Made by a program: the position numbers and the translations under genes
Shown: positions 16,012-25,070 of the stretch, piece after piece
Layout: each line of letters starts with the position of its first letter
Position numbering within the stretch: position 1 is the stretch's first letter
NCBI GenBank assembly: GCA_945872155.1
Contig: CAMBYK010000001.1
Location: 1 to 54,034 of the forward strand
Length of the DNA stretch: 54,034 nucleotides
Origin: an uncultured Candidatus Saccharibacteria bacterium
GTDB taxonomy: Bacteria > Patescibacteriota > Saccharimonadia > Saccharimonadales > Saccharimonadaceae
Reading direction: 5' to 3'
The notes under the pieces: model-generated
What the model was told of the DNA's origin: nothing
Seen by the model: only the letters and a program-made list of their open reading frames with translations
The model's database searches: none

Positions 16012-17301
16012 TCATTTTGGTGTTTTTGCCTTGATAGTCTTCTCTCCCGACATGCCTCTAAAATCTGAGTTAGCGATGATTTGAGGGAGAGTGAAGAAGA
16101 AAATCATGAAAAAGGAGTCGGCGTAGCCTATCGAAAATCTAGTTGTTGTTTCAAACAGCGAAAAGACCCAAAATGATACGAGCGAAGCCAGAATTATACT
16201 TTTTATATTATTTTCTAGGTTAGAACTTTTGACTTTGTTCCAAATAATCCACATTAATCCAATTAGCCAGAAAAGACCAATGATACCATGAGTTGCTAAT
16301 TTTTCTACATAAATGGAGTGGAAGTACTCGAGGTCGTTATTATGAGTGATATGGTTTAATTTAATCGATAGGTATCTACCTGCCCCGAATAATAAAACAT
16401 TTTCCGTTGCAATCGCGATGCCGTTATGCCAAGCTTCAAACCTGCCGGAACCACTCTCAAGATTGTCAACCCGAACAAATAAGTCGCTGATTTTGTTCCC
16501 CACGGCTTTGTTTGTTAGAATCAAACTACATGCAGATCCTAAGCACAAAACTACAAAAATTACCTCTATAATTCGTTTTGCGGATATACTGATCTTTTTC
16601 TTGTTGCTTTTTTTGCGTTGCAAGTATCTCGTTAAATAAAAGATGCTTAGACCCAGAATTGAATTCCTAGACATGGACAAAAATAAATTGCAAATAAAAA
16701 TAGCCTGCAATATTTTATATTTTTTATTGTTGTTCTGAGTCATTAATAGTGAGTTCAGGAAGATCATCACAAACATGAATAGCCCAAATTGGTTGCGGTT
16801 AGGAAAGAAGGAACTAAAATTAACATTATAAGAATTTGTGATGGCGGACAAATTTATGATTAACTTATAATTCAAAGCAACATTAACAATAATACTAATT
16901 ATCCCAATGATTAGAACTTTATAGATAAACGCCGTGGTCTCTTTTTCGCTGGCTTTAAATTTAGGGGCAAGTATGACGAATAGGGCTACGTTAGATATTA
17001 ACGACATACAAAATAGATACTCATTATTGTCTATTGCTTGGTATTTGAAAAAGCTAAATAAGATAGCGAGTATTGCATTGAATATGCAAATTACAATTAT
17101 TAGTGCCTCTTTTTTTGTGATTTTCTTGATTTTTCCCCTACAAACCCAAAACATAGATAGAGTTTGCAGAATATAGACTCCAGCATACATCAAAGTGTAT
17201 ATACCTGAAGAAATTCTAAACAATCCCATTGAAGCTATTGGCAATAGATTCAATACAAAACAGAAAAAAACGATATTTAATACACTCCTAGGCTTCTTCA
17301 T
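16012..17301 (-). CDS. Wzy-like polysaccharide polymerase / O-antigen ligase-type membrane protein
   Basis: A 429-aa protein with about 11-12 hydrophobic segments and a larger loop near residues 275-330 (GSGRFEAWHNGIAIATENVL, GAGRYLS, then HNDLEYFHSIYVEKLATHG). The GxGR...W motif followed by a H-N/H-S loop is typical of O-antigen polymerases and ligases. It would join lipid-linked repeat units outside the membrane. It overlaps wzx by 14 bp. Codons are strongly A/T-rich compared with the ribosomal genes. Polymerase and ligase cannot be separated by sequence alone; with Wzx beside it, polymerase is preferred. Confidence 0.75.
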   Translation of the reverse strand: MKKPRSVLNIVFFCFVLNLLPIASMGLFRISSGIYTLMYAGVYILQTLSMFWVCRGKIKKITKKEALIIVICIFNAILAILFSFFKYQAIDNNEYLFCMSLISNVALFVILAPKFKASEKETTAFIYKVLIIGIISIIVNVALNYKLIINLSAITNSYNVNFSSFFPNRNQFGLFMFVMIFLNSLLMTQNNNKKYKILQAIFICNLFLSMSRNSILGLSIFYLTRYLQRKKSNKKKISISAKRIIEVIFVVLCLGSACSLILTNKAVGNKISDLFVRVDNLESGSGRFEAWHNGIAIATENVLLFGAGRYLSIKLNHITHNNDLEYFHSIYVEKLATHGIIGLFWLIGLMWIIWNKVKSSNLENNIKSIILASLVSFWVFSLFETTTRFSIGYADSFFMIFFFTLPQIIANSDFRGMSGEKTIKAKTPK

Positions 17302-18505
17302 TGTTTATCTCGCGTTGCTTAATTTGGGATAAAAGCTTACAGAAGAGCACAAGCAAAATAATTTTAGATAACATATTAGCAAGGGCGAATCCTAGCAAAC
17401 CTAATGTATTGCTCATTAACACGGAAAATAATATAAATGCTACGATATATATAATGTGTGTTTTGAGCAATTTATCGCTTTTGACAAATTTCAATAGAAT
17501 AGCTTTAACAATATAAGATACAAATGATAGGCCCACTCCAATGGAGATAGGAATAATAATTGCGATGGAATTTGACAGGTATTGTCGATACAAGATGGCT
17601 ACGGCAAAATATGTGAGCGGGAAAGAGATTAAAGATACTAATAATGCTGTTGGGACACAGTATTTTAAAGTTTTCGTAATGATATTGTTGTTCTTTTTCT
17701 TGTCCTCTATTTTTATCCAAGATAATAGAACTCCGTGTAGTGGATTTGTGATAAGCGATATAATTTTAGACATAGCAGTAGTAGCAAAATAAACATTGAC
17801 AGAGAACGCGCCTAGAATAGGATAGATCAAAATCTTATCAAAATAAGTCATTAAATTGATTAAAAACTCAACGGTGCTGTAGTCTCTAAAGGATCTCAGG
17901 ATTTTGCGATCAATTTTCGTTTTAGTGACACTGGAGGCGGAGTGTGTTATGTCCGACTTTAGTAGGCCGAATAAAAATGCGCCGGTTTCGCCTAACATGA
18001 ACGGTAGCCAAATGAGGCTTGTCTGCTTGAATATTAAGAGCCCTAAAATCATGCCTAGTACAAAAATAATAGTTTGCGCTATAACGAATTTAAATTGTTT
18101 ATGCATCCTAAAGTATGCGCTAATATATAGCCTCGTATTTGCTAAAAGTATAATGATGGATAATAAGACAGAATCTATAATTCCGTATCCTAAGAATAAA
18201 ACCGAGCATAGAGAAATCACAAAAATAATAGTCAGCAAATAACGTAAAATTAAATTATACTGTTTTGCTTCTTTTTTGTGTTCGAAAATTTGTCGTACTA
18301 TTCCAAGTTCTCCGCCTAGAGAATTGGACAATATCGAAAAAATGGAGACGAAAATAATAAATTTAGCAAAATCAACTTCATTTAAAATTTTGCCCATGGA
18401 CGGCATAAGGATAATCTGTTGCGAAAAAATATAAATTGCAAAAGATGCGGTATTGAGGAATACGTCAGTCAAAAATTGTTTATGTCTCTTGATGTGTTTT
18501 ATCAT
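17288..18505 (-). CDS. Wzx-like polysaccharide flippase (MOP superfamily)
   Basis: A 405-aa protein with about 12 membrane segments and the MOP/Wzx look: an N-terminal amphipathic start (MIKHIKRHKQFLTDVFLN), a charged loop after TM1 and the SFRDYSTVEFLINLMTYFDK segment before the second half. It would flip undecaprenyl-diphosphate-linked units across the membrane for Wzy. Its start overlaps the glycosyltransferase stop (ATGA). It is shorter than many Wzx proteins (about 420-480 aa). Codon use is A/T-rich. Confidence 0.75.
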   Translation of the reverse strand: MIKHIKRHKQFLTDVFLNTASFAIYIFSQQIILMPSMGKILNEVDFAKFIIFVSIFSILSNSLGGELGIVRQIFEHKKEAKQYNLILRYLLTIIFVISLCSVLFLGYGIIDSVLLSIIILLANTRLYISAYFRMHKQFKFVIAQTIIFVLGMILGLLIFKQTSLIWLPFMLGETGAFLFGLLKSDITHSASSVTKTKIDRKILRSFRDYSTVEFLINLMTYFDKILIYPILGAFSVNVYFATTAMSKIISLITNPLHGVLLSWIKIEDKKKNNNIITKTLKYCVPTALLVSLISFPLTYFAVAILYRQYLSNSIAIIIPISIGVGLSFVSYIVKAILLKFVKSDKLLKTHIIYIVAFILFSVLMSNTLGLLGFALANMLSKIILLVLFCKLLSQIKQREINNEEA

Positions 18506-19701
18506 TTTTTGTTTTCTCCATAGATAATATCCAGTATTGCGGGATAAGTCTTGGCTCGATCAAATTTTTCTTCTGCGAGGCGTCGATTGTTATTGCCTAG
18601 ATGCCATCTTAATTTTGCGTCTTTCGCTAAGCGTTCGATGGCTTCTGCAATTCCTTTTATGTCGCCGTTTTTGCAGTTTAGACCAGCATTATAGCGCTTA
18701 ATTAATTCCCTATATTCCGAGCATTCCTGAGTGTTGATCACTGGCAGACCCGCTGCAGCATAGTCTCCTACCTTATTAATAATGCTTGCGGCAGCACCAT
18801 GCATTATTGGATTTACTGCAATGTCGCACGAACAAAGTTCTCCAACCATTTCTGAGTAGTCCAACTTACCTTTGAACTCGCAATTGATTGATTTGTTTTT
18901 TGCATAGGCTTCAAGCTCCTTGCGTAGTGGTCCGTCGCCCATGACAATGAACTTTATGTTTTTATTGTCCAAAAATTCTAGCGCATCAATAATAGATTTG
19001 AGGTCGTAGGAATGTCCTAATGTGCCAATGTACGCTATTTTGATCTGGTTTTTTACTTTTGGGTTTTTGTTTTTACTATATGCATCGAACTGTTTGAGTT
19101 CTGTCCCCAGAAAAATACTGTTTATCTTGTGTGTTTTCTTGTTCACAGAAAGAGCTCTTTTGGCGTATGTTTCGGAGACGGCGATAATTTCATCTGCTGA
19201 CGAATAAATATAGTCCGCTTTTCTCCTGAACGGAGCGTAGAAAAAATTACCTATAAATGGGGGATTGAACACCATTTGAAAAGCTTCCGGCCATAAATCT
19301 TGGACATCAATAATGAATCTTATATGGTTTTTGCGCGCATATTTAGCGGCTTCGTATGCGAAGTCTAATGATGGTACTGCGCAATATATGATGTCTGGTT
19401 TGTCTGTTTTATTGTTTAGGTGTTTTTTGAGGTTTTTTGATAGCATATAGTGACTGTAGAATCTTTCCGGGCAAACGTTTTTAGAATATCCAGGTTCGTC
19501 AAGTAATGTTACTTTGTATTCAAGGTTCTTGGCGTTGTTCTGTTTTATATGCCTTTTCTGTTTTATGGAATGACGAAAAGAAGTGGTGATAAGTTCGACA
19601 TCATGACGCGCATGATCTATTGTGCTTAACAAATAAATAAAGCGACTATTCCCCTTCTCCCATGGGAATGATACAAAATTGGCTATCATTAGAATTTTCA
19701 T
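18502..19701 (-). CDS. Glycosyltransferase family 4 protein (WbuB-like)
   Basis: A 399-aa GT-B enzyme. The N-terminal domain begins MKILMIANFVSFPWEKGNSR, and DVQDLWPEAFQMVFNPP at about residue 135 is typical of WbuB-type amino-sugar transferases. The C-terminal domain carries IKIAYIGTLGHSYDLKSIID, MGDGPLRKELEAYA and the donor-site region KVGDYAAAGLPVINTQECSE. It probably adds the second sugar to the lipid-linked unit on the cytoplasmic face. It is the only standalone glycosyltransferase in the locus, which suggests a short repeat unit. ATGA overlaps link it to both neighbours. Confidence 0.85.
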   Translation of the reverse strand: MKILMIANFVSFPWEKGNSRFIYLLSTIDHARHDVELITTSFRHSIKQKRHIKQNNAKNLEYKVTLLDEPGYSKNVCPERFYSHYMLSKNLKKHLNNKTDKPDIIYCAVPSLDFAYEAAKYARKNHIRFIIDVQDLWPEAFQMVFNPPFIGNFFYAPFRRKADYIYSSADEIIAVSETYAKRALSVNKKTHKINSIFLGTELKQFDAYSKNKNPKVKNQIKIAYIGTLGHSYDLKSIIDALEFLDNKNIKFIVMGDGPLRKELEAYAKNKSINCEFKGKLDYSEMVGELCSCDIAVNPIMHGAAASIINKVGDYAAAGLPVINTQECSEYRELIKRYNAGLNCKNGDIKGIAEAIERLAKDAKLRWHLGNNNRRLAEEKFDRAKTYPAILDIIYGENKK

Positions 19702-20684
19702 CCCCTCCTCCTGTAGGCAGGGAAAAAAGCCTCGTCACTGGGAGTTTTCGCAAGAGAACAAAGTTTATCGTATACATCGACATTCCAGACTTTTTTCCCG
19801 ATATAAAATTCCAATTTGGTGTTTTTTGCGAATTTTGATTTAAACAAGAACAGTGAATTGTCAAGATGGTTGTCTGTGCCGCCACCATAGTGTATAAAAT
19901 TAAAGCTTTGTTCTTTAGCCCATAATACAGTGCCATATTTTAAAATATAAGCCGGTGATAGATGTAGAAATTGTTTTTTCGTTCCAGACAAATGAGCATG
20001 TATATTTTTGTCGGTTACAAAATACAGGCCTGCGGCTATGATTTCCTCTTCGTATAGTGCTTGAACTATAATGATTTTTTCTAGATAATTATCAATTATA
20101 TTGTCAAAATATTCATTTTCGAAAAAATAAAATGAGTCGGCTTTTTTTCTGGCCATATTGTCATAATAAATTTCAATGAATTTTTCCATATCGTTTCGAT
20201 TTGGTTTATCAATGAGTTTAAAAGACACGCCATTTTTTAAAACTTGTTTTATGGTTTTTCTACAACTTTTGGAAAATTCACTGTGAATTGGGTCTTCGTA
20301 GTCTTTGATGTTGGTCGCCAAAGTATACCTATCGAATGAAGTATTATATATTTTTTTGAACGGCAAGTGATTTTTATAAATAGGGTGGAATCTAACAAAT
20401 TCTGAAACTATATTATTTTTTAGGCAATATTTCTGAAATAATTGTTCATAATCTTCTAGTAATTGCTCTTCATTTATAGATTTTTTTATGAAAGGCCCAC
20501 CGTACCCGTATGGGGTTATTAAATCATAGTATGTTTTTTCGTCGACTTTGATTGGTATTTTTCTTTTGATGAACTGATTGACTATGGTGCCATTTGCGGT
20601 TTCGCATTTAAAAACTACAGCCTCGCCGTCTTCTATTTTTTCGTAAAGTTTGCCGTAATTTTCATCAAAATAAATATCGTCCAT
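19698..20684 (-). CDS. FemAB/GNAT-fold aminoacyl- or acyltransferase in polysaccharide locus
   Basis: A 328-aa protein with a Fem-like GNAT fold: an N-terminal half with DLITPYGYGGPF, then SKSCRKTIKQVLKNGVSFKL, and the C-terminal VTDKNIHAHLSGTKKQF, SPAYILKYGTVLWAKEQSF and FNFIHYGGGTDN segments found in FemAB-like proteins. Fem enzymes transfer amino acids from aminoacyl-tRNA onto peptidoglycan precursors; relatives in exopolysaccharide loci are thought to modify sugars. Here it sits between GT4 and the sugar-phosphate transferase, so the glycan is the likely target. The acyl donor is unknown. Confidence 0.75.
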   Translation of the reverse strand: MDDIYFDENYGKLYEKIEDGEAVVFKCETANGTIVNQFIKRKIPIKVDEKTYYDLITPYGYGGPFIKKSINEEQLLEDYEQLFQKYCLKNNIVSEFVRFHPIYKNHLPFKKIYNTSFDRYTLATNIKDYEDPIHSEFSKSCRKTIKQVLKNGVSFKLIDKPNRNDMEKFIEIYYDNMARKKADSFYFFENEYFDNIIDNYLEKIIIVQALYEEEIIAAGLYFVTDKNIHAHLSGTKKQFLHLSPAYILKYGTVLWAKEQSFNFIHYGGGTDNHLDNSLFLFKSKFAKNTKLEFYIGKKVWNVDVYDKLCSLAKTPSDEAFFPAYRRRG

Positions 20685-20690
20685 AGCACA

Positions 20691-21764
20691 CTATGCGGTC
20701 CTGCGCATTATAATTTTTTCTTCATTATGAGCAAAGCTGACAAAATTGAATTTTTTATAAAAGCTTATCGCCCTAGAATTTTCTTTTTTGACTAGCAGCT
20801 CAATGTTCATAGCCTTATTGTCTTCAATGAAGGAGCTTAGCAACTCGGAGCCAATTTTTTGGCCTTTATAGCCTTCTCTGACAACGAGATAATTGATATG
20901 CATGGTTTTATTAGCTATTTTATATCCCCAAACCAACCCTCGCACGGTAGACTTGTCTATGTTCGCATATACATTTGCGGTGCCGTTTTCAAGATACTTT
21001 TTCATGTCAATGAGCGCTTTTTTTGTGTCTTGGTCATTGCTTATTAGTTCATTTAGACAGCTATATATGTTGCTTTTGTGTTTTTCAAAGGTTGAGGAAT
21101 TGATTTTTTTAATGTGGTTTTTGAGCCTTCTTCTTTCTTCATCAAGATTTTTAAAATTTGACTGAGTAGATGGCAATACTAATAAATCTTTTTTCATTAA
21201 TATATTCTTTGCGGTTTCGAAAATTATTTTTAAGTCTGCTCTAAATGAGAGATTTTCGACGTATTTGATATCATGTTTGAATCTCTTATTCCAATTTGAT
21301 AAATTCCTACCGTTAACTTGTGCAAATCCGGTTAATCCAGGTCTAATGCTATGCCTAAGACGTTCTTTTTCGGTGTAGTATGGTAGATATTTTACGAGCA
21401 GTGGTCTTGGGCCAACGAAGCTCATTTTGCCAAATAATATACAAAAAAGTTCTGGTAATTCATCAAGAGAAGTGCTACGGAGGAATTTGCCAAATTTTGG
21501 CAACCTTTCGCTGTCCGGCAATAGTTCTCCGCTTTCATCCTTGGCGTTGGTCATAGTACGAAACTTATACATGTTGAAGATCTTTTCGTTTTTGCCTGGA
21601 CGTGGTTGCTTGAAAATAATGGGCCAGCCCATAAAAATTAAGACCAAAATTGACAAGACTAAAAGAAGCGGAGACAAAATTACAATAGCTGTAAGTGACA
21701 AAGCGATATCTAAAATTCGCTTGCCGTATTTTCTGTAAAATCTATGTTTCTGATTTTTCTTCAT
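20691..21764 (-). CDS. Undecaprenyl-phosphate sugar-1-phosphate transferase fused to GNAT acetyltransferase
   Basis: A 357-aa two-domain protein. Residues 1-190 are a PglC-type phosphoglycosyl transferase: membrane helix about 22-46, KIFNMYKFRTMT (61-72), the catalytic pair in STSLDELPEL (Asp101-Glu102), GPRPLL and RPGLTGFAQVNGR. A charged linker (about 190-260) leads to a GNAT domain (about 270-357) with acetyl-CoA motif VREGYKGQKIGSELL and the VKKENSRAISFYKKFNF motif B. The start at 21764 was chosen for its ATGA overlap with the aminotransferase and GGAG 7 nt upstream. The GNAT half may acetylate the UDP-4-amino sugar used by the transferase half, a role filled by PglD in Campylobacter; that is inference. 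Confidence 0.85.
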   Translation of the reverse strand: MKKNQKHRFYRKYGKRILDIALSLTAIVILSPLLLVLSILVLIFMGWPIIFKQPRPGKNEKIFNMYKFRTMTNAKDESGELLPDSERLPKFGKFLRSTSLDELPELFCILFGKMSFVGPRPLLVKYLPYYTEKERLRHSIRPGLTGFAQVNGRNLSNWNKRFKHDIKYVENLSFRADLKIIFETAKNILMKKDLLVLPSTQSNFKNLDEERRRLKNHIKKINSSTFEKHKSNIYSCLNELISNDQDTKKALIDMKKYLENGTANVYANIDKSTVRGLVWGYKIANKTMHINYLVVREGYKGQKIGSELLSSFIEDNKAMNIELLVKKENSRAISFYKKFNFVSFAHNEEKIIMRRTA

Positions 21765-22984
21765 GCCCGAGCTCCATGAAAGCAACTTTTTATGATTTCT
21801 ATAACAGTGTCTTGGGTTTGTTTTGCCATTTTGATATCGGAAGGAAGACAGAGGCCTCTCTCGAAAATATCTTCACTAACGCTGAATTGACCTGTCGTCG
21901 TGATAAATGCATTGTCTGAAAAAATAGGTTGCAAATGCATTGGCTTCCAGATCGGCCTACCTTCTATATTATAGCTAGCTAGAACTTCTAAAATTTCGGT
22001 GGGGCAAGTCTTGTTAGTTTCGCTCTGGTAGGTTGCGGAAGTTGCCGTTCTAGTCTGTTGGCACATAGCATTTGGGTCTATCATGAGGCAACTAAGCCAG
22101 TAGTTAGGTTGGCTATTTTCGATATTTAGCGGATTCATAGAAACTGGTAGTTCTTTCAATCCGCTTTTGTAATTCTCATAAATCGTTTTTTTATCGCTAA
22201 TATGCTCATCCAAATGTGGAATTTGACCACGAATAACACCAGCGATAACATTGCTCATGCGATAATTGTATCCGAGCTCCTCGTGCTGATACCATGGGGC
22301 TTCTTCGCGTGATTGTGTTGACCATTTTTTAGCTTTTACAATAGCCTCCATATCATCAGAAAGAAGCATACCACCAGAAGAGCCAGTGATAATTTTGTTG
22401 CCATTAAAAGAAATGCATCCGTACTTGCCGAACGTACCGGTTTGCTGATTTTTATAAGTCGCGCCTAGGCTCTCGGCGGCATCCTCAACCAAAATAGCGT
22501 TATGTTCGTTGCAAATTTGTTTAATTTCATCAATCTTGCCTGGTGTGCCATAGAGATGAGCCATTACAACGACTTTCGTGTCGGGATAAATTTGAAACGC
22601 CCTTCGAAGCGCCACTGGGTCCATATTCCAGGTATCGTATTCGGAGTCGATAAATACCGGAATTCCGCCTTCGTAGACGACAGGATTAACAGTGGCAGAA
22701 AAAGTCAAGTCTGAACAAAAGACCTTATTGCCAGGCTTAACTCCTGCTAGTTTAACGGCTAGGTGCAGTGCGGAAGTGCCAGATGAAAGGCCGATAGCAT
22801 ACTGGCTACCAGTTTTTTGACATATAGATTTTTCGATTACGTCGATATTCTCCCCAATAGTGCTCATCCAGTTTGTATTGTAGGCCTCCTGAACATATTT
22901 CATTTCTTCTCCGCTATGCATAGTAGGTGTGCTTAGCCAAATTTTGTCTTTGAAAGGTTTAATTTTTCGTTGCATATTATTCAT
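21761..22984 (-). CDS. PLP-dependent UDP-4-keto-sugar aminotransferase (DegT/DnrJ/EryC1; PglE-like)
   Basis: A 407-aa member of the DegT family. The PLP lysine lies in SFNGNKIITGSSGG (Lys197), the Asp contacting the pyridine nitrogen in VEDAAESLGA (Asp168), and GLSSGTSALHLAV (about 65-77) binds phosphate. It should transfer an amino group from glutamate to C4 of the keto-sugar made by the dehydratase. The start at 22984 has AGGGG 5 nt upstream and overlaps the dehydratase stop. Dehydratase-aminotransferase-acetyltransferase-phosphotransferase is the bacillosamine order; UDP-4-amino-FucNAc or related sugars remain possible. Confidence 0.87.
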   Translation of the reverse strand: MNNMQRKIKPFKDKIWLSTPTMHSGEEMKYVQEAYNTNWMSTIGENIDVIEKSICQKTGSQYAIGLSSGTSALHLAVKLAGVKPGNKVFCSDLTFSATVNPVVYEGGIPVFIDSEYDTWNMDPVALRRAFQIYPDTKVVVMAHLYGTPGKIDEIKQICNEHNAILVEDAAESLGATYKNQQTGTFGKYGCISFNGNKIITGSSGGMLLSDDMEAIVKAKKWSTQSREEAPWYQHEELGYNYRMSNVIAGVIRGQIPHLDEHISDKKTIYENYKSGLKELPVSMNPLNIENSQPNYWLSCLMIDPNAMCQQTRTATSATYQSETNKTCPTEILEVLASYNIEGRPIWKPMHLQPIFSDNAFITTTGQFSVSEDIFERGLCLPSDIKMAKQTQDTVIEIIKSCFHGARA

Positions 22985-24851
22985 TTTCGCCCCTGTTGCT
23001 CATTTTGTATGTTGGTACCAGTTGCGCAACTTGTTTTTTGATGTTTCGCTCATTTTTATTAGCAATGGATATCAAGTTTTCTAAGCTGTTTAAAAATGTG
23101 TTAGGTATTTTAAGCGGTTGCCCTATACGAATTAATTTGTTCGGCGTTTCTTTCAACCCTTCCTCGTCCATCAATATCTCTTCATATAATTTCTCCCCCG
23201 GTCTTAGTCCAGTAATTTTGATTTGAATGTCTTTCCCTGGTTCAAGGCCTTTATATCTGATAAGTTTCTTGGCTAGGTCATAAATTTTGACTGGTTCGCC
23301 CATGTCTAATACAAATATCTCCCCGCCCTCGGCAAAAATGCTAGCGGTAAGCACTAGACCAACAGCTTCTGGTATAGTCATGAAGTATCTGCGAACTTCT
23401 TTATGTGTGACAGTAACTGCCCCCCCATTTTCGATTTGTTTTAAGAATAGAGGGATGACAGACCCATTAGACCCCAAGACATTGCCAAATCGAACGGCGA
23501 CATATTCTGTGTCTTCAGTGAGTTTGTCATATGCTTGAATAATCATTTCACAGATACGTTTGGTGGCCCCCATTATATTAGTGGGTCTAACGGCTTTATC
23601 GGTAGAAATTAAGACAAATTTTTTAGTCTTGTATTTTTTGGCCAACTTGCAGACATTTAGTGTGCCTAGGCAATTGTTTTTTACGGCTTCGTTGGGGCTA
23701 ACCTCCATTAGCGGAACGTGCTTATGGGCGGCTGCGTGGAAAATTTGGTCTGGATGAAACTCCAGGAATACTTTTTCGACTCTATCATAGTCTCTGACTG
23801 AGCCTATGATGGTACAGAGATTTAAATCTGGATATTTTGAAAGTAGCTCTTGCTGTATATCGTATGCGTTGTTTTCGTAGATGTCAAAAATAATCAATCT
23901 GTTTGGTTCGCATTTGGCGATTTTAAGACACAATTCTGAGCCAATGGAACCACCACCGCCAGTTACTAAGATAGACTGATCTTTTAGATTATTTCTAATT
24001 TCTTCTGAATCTACAATGACTTGATCTCTGCCCAAAAAGTCTTCATAAGACAGCGGGCGAATGTTAGTAGCAAGCTTAGCCGTTTTTTGATTCATAGAGA
24101 GATAAATAGAAGGTAAAATTTTAATTTCACATTTTGTTTTTTGACATTCTTTAACGATGGAGGAGATAGTATTTTTGGAAGCAGACGGGATAGCTATGAT
24201 AACCTCGTCTGCATGATGTTTTTCGGCGGCTTCTTTAATTTTGCTGCGATTGCCATACACGGGGATCCCTCTTATACGCGATCCTTTCCTGTTTTTGTCG
24301 TCGTCTATGATGCAGACGATCTTTAAGTCAAAATCTGTTTGGTTTCTAGATATTTCGTCTACCAGTAGCCTGCCGGCGTCTCCTCCGCCGATGATTATGG
24401 CTCTTTTCGTTTTGAATATGTTTTTTATATTAAAACGAACAGACTCGATAATTCTATTTAAATATCGTGTGCCGCTAATTATTAATATTGTAGATGCTAC
24501 ATGCACAACAAAATAGCTGGTTGGCATATGGATATTGAAGAATATTTTGTATGAGTATATTAAAATTTCGCTTAAAGAACAGGCCGCTATTATATGGAGT
24601 AATTCGAGAATTGAGGCATATTTCCAGACGAAGGTATAGAGATCGAAGATGGAAAACAACAAGACGAAAATTGATATGTCCACCATGAGCCAACGCCAGG
24701 CGTTAATTAGGAAAATTTCGGGAACAACATGAAAGTCAAAACGAAGATATAGCGCAAAAAAGGATATTAAAGATAATAATGCGACGTCAGAAACCATCAG
24801 CGCGATAATTTGCGTCGCCTTTGATTTTAATATATGAGCAATTTTTTTCAT
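22977..24851 (-). CDS. Membrane-bound UDP-GlcNAc 4,6-dehydratase (PglF/FlaA1/CapD family)
   Basis: A 624-aa protein with four N-terminal membrane helices (within 1-130), a CoA-binding-like Rossmann domain (GGGDAG at 155-160) and a C-terminal extended SDR domain (TGGGGSIGSE at 297-306). The active site reads STDKAVRPTNIMGATK (416-431): Asp418-Lys419 for dehydration and Met in place of Tyr in the MxxxK motif, as in PglF-type 4,6-dehydratases. It would convert UDP-GlcNAc to the 4-keto-6-deoxy sugar, the first step of the pathway. It is the first gene of the locus and heads a run of overlapping genes. Confidence 0.9.
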   Translation of the reverse strand: MKKIAHILKSKATQIIALMVSDVALLSLISFFALYLRFDFHVVPEIFLINAWRWLMVDISIFVLLFSIFDLYTFVWKYASILELLHIIAACSLSEILIYSYKIFFNIHMPTSYFVVHVASTILIISGTRYLNRIIESVRFNIKNIFKTKRAIIIGGGDAGRLLVDEISRNQTDFDLKIVCIIDDDKNRKGSRIRGIPVYGNRSKIKEAAEKHHADEVIIAIPSASKNTISSIVKECQKTKCEIKILPSIYLSMNQKTAKLATNIRPLSYEDFLGRDQVIVDSEEIRNNLKDQSILVTGGGGSIGSELCLKIAKCEPNRLIIFDIYENNAYDIQQELLSKYPDLNLCTIIGSVRDYDRVEKVFLEFHPDQIFHAAAHKHVPLMEVSPNEAVKNNCLGTLNVCKLAKKYKTKKFVLISTDKAVRPTNIMGATKRICEMIIQAYDKLTEDTEYVAVRFGNVLGSNGSVIPLFLKQIENGGAVTVTHKEVRRYFMTIPEAVGLVLTASIFAEGGEIFVLDMGEPVKIYDLAKKLIRYKGLEPGKDIQIKITGLRPGEKLYEEILMDEEGLKETPNKLIRIGQPLKIPNTFLNSLENLISIANKNERNIKKQVAQLVPTYKMSNRGENE

Positions 24852-24956
24852 ATTAATCTATATACTTATAGAGCCAACCCAATGCCCCGTAGGGGTTTGG
24901 ATCCTTCATAATGAAATTGATTTAACGCCTTCAAAATTAATTTTTGTATCTTATAT

Positions 24957-24985
24957 AGATTACTAATTTTTCTCCATAAAGTCAA
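24957..24985 (-). promoter_or_regulatory. Promoter for the polysaccharide locus
   Basis: Minus-strand TTGACT (24980-24985) and TAATCT (24957-24962) are 17 nt apart. The start would be near 24950, giving a leader of about 100 nt that contains a small hairpin (CCCC-TAC-GGGG near 24885-24896). The leader has no obvious Shine-Dalgarno before the dehydratase ATG. Confidence 0.5.
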
Positions 24986-25040
24986 CCTTAAGCATAATAT
25001 AACAGATACGACAACAAAGAATATCATTATTTTGCGCAAA

Positions 25041-25070
25041 CAAAATACCACCCCGAGAGGTGGTATTTTG
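25041..25070 (-). terminator. Rho-independent terminator after rpoC
   Basis: A perfect 12-bp stem (25041-25052 with 25059-25070) with a 6-nt loop starts 7 bp after the rpoC stop. The minus-strand 3' arm ends in TATTTTGTTTG. It insulates rpoBC from the polysaccharide locus. Confidence 0.85.

Noticed and set aside
24866-25051. 61-codon minus-strand frame between rpoC and the dehydratase gene
   Set aside because: It overlaps the rpoC terminator and the promoter of the next locus, and looks like random A/T-rich hydrophobic sequence without a good ribosome binding site.
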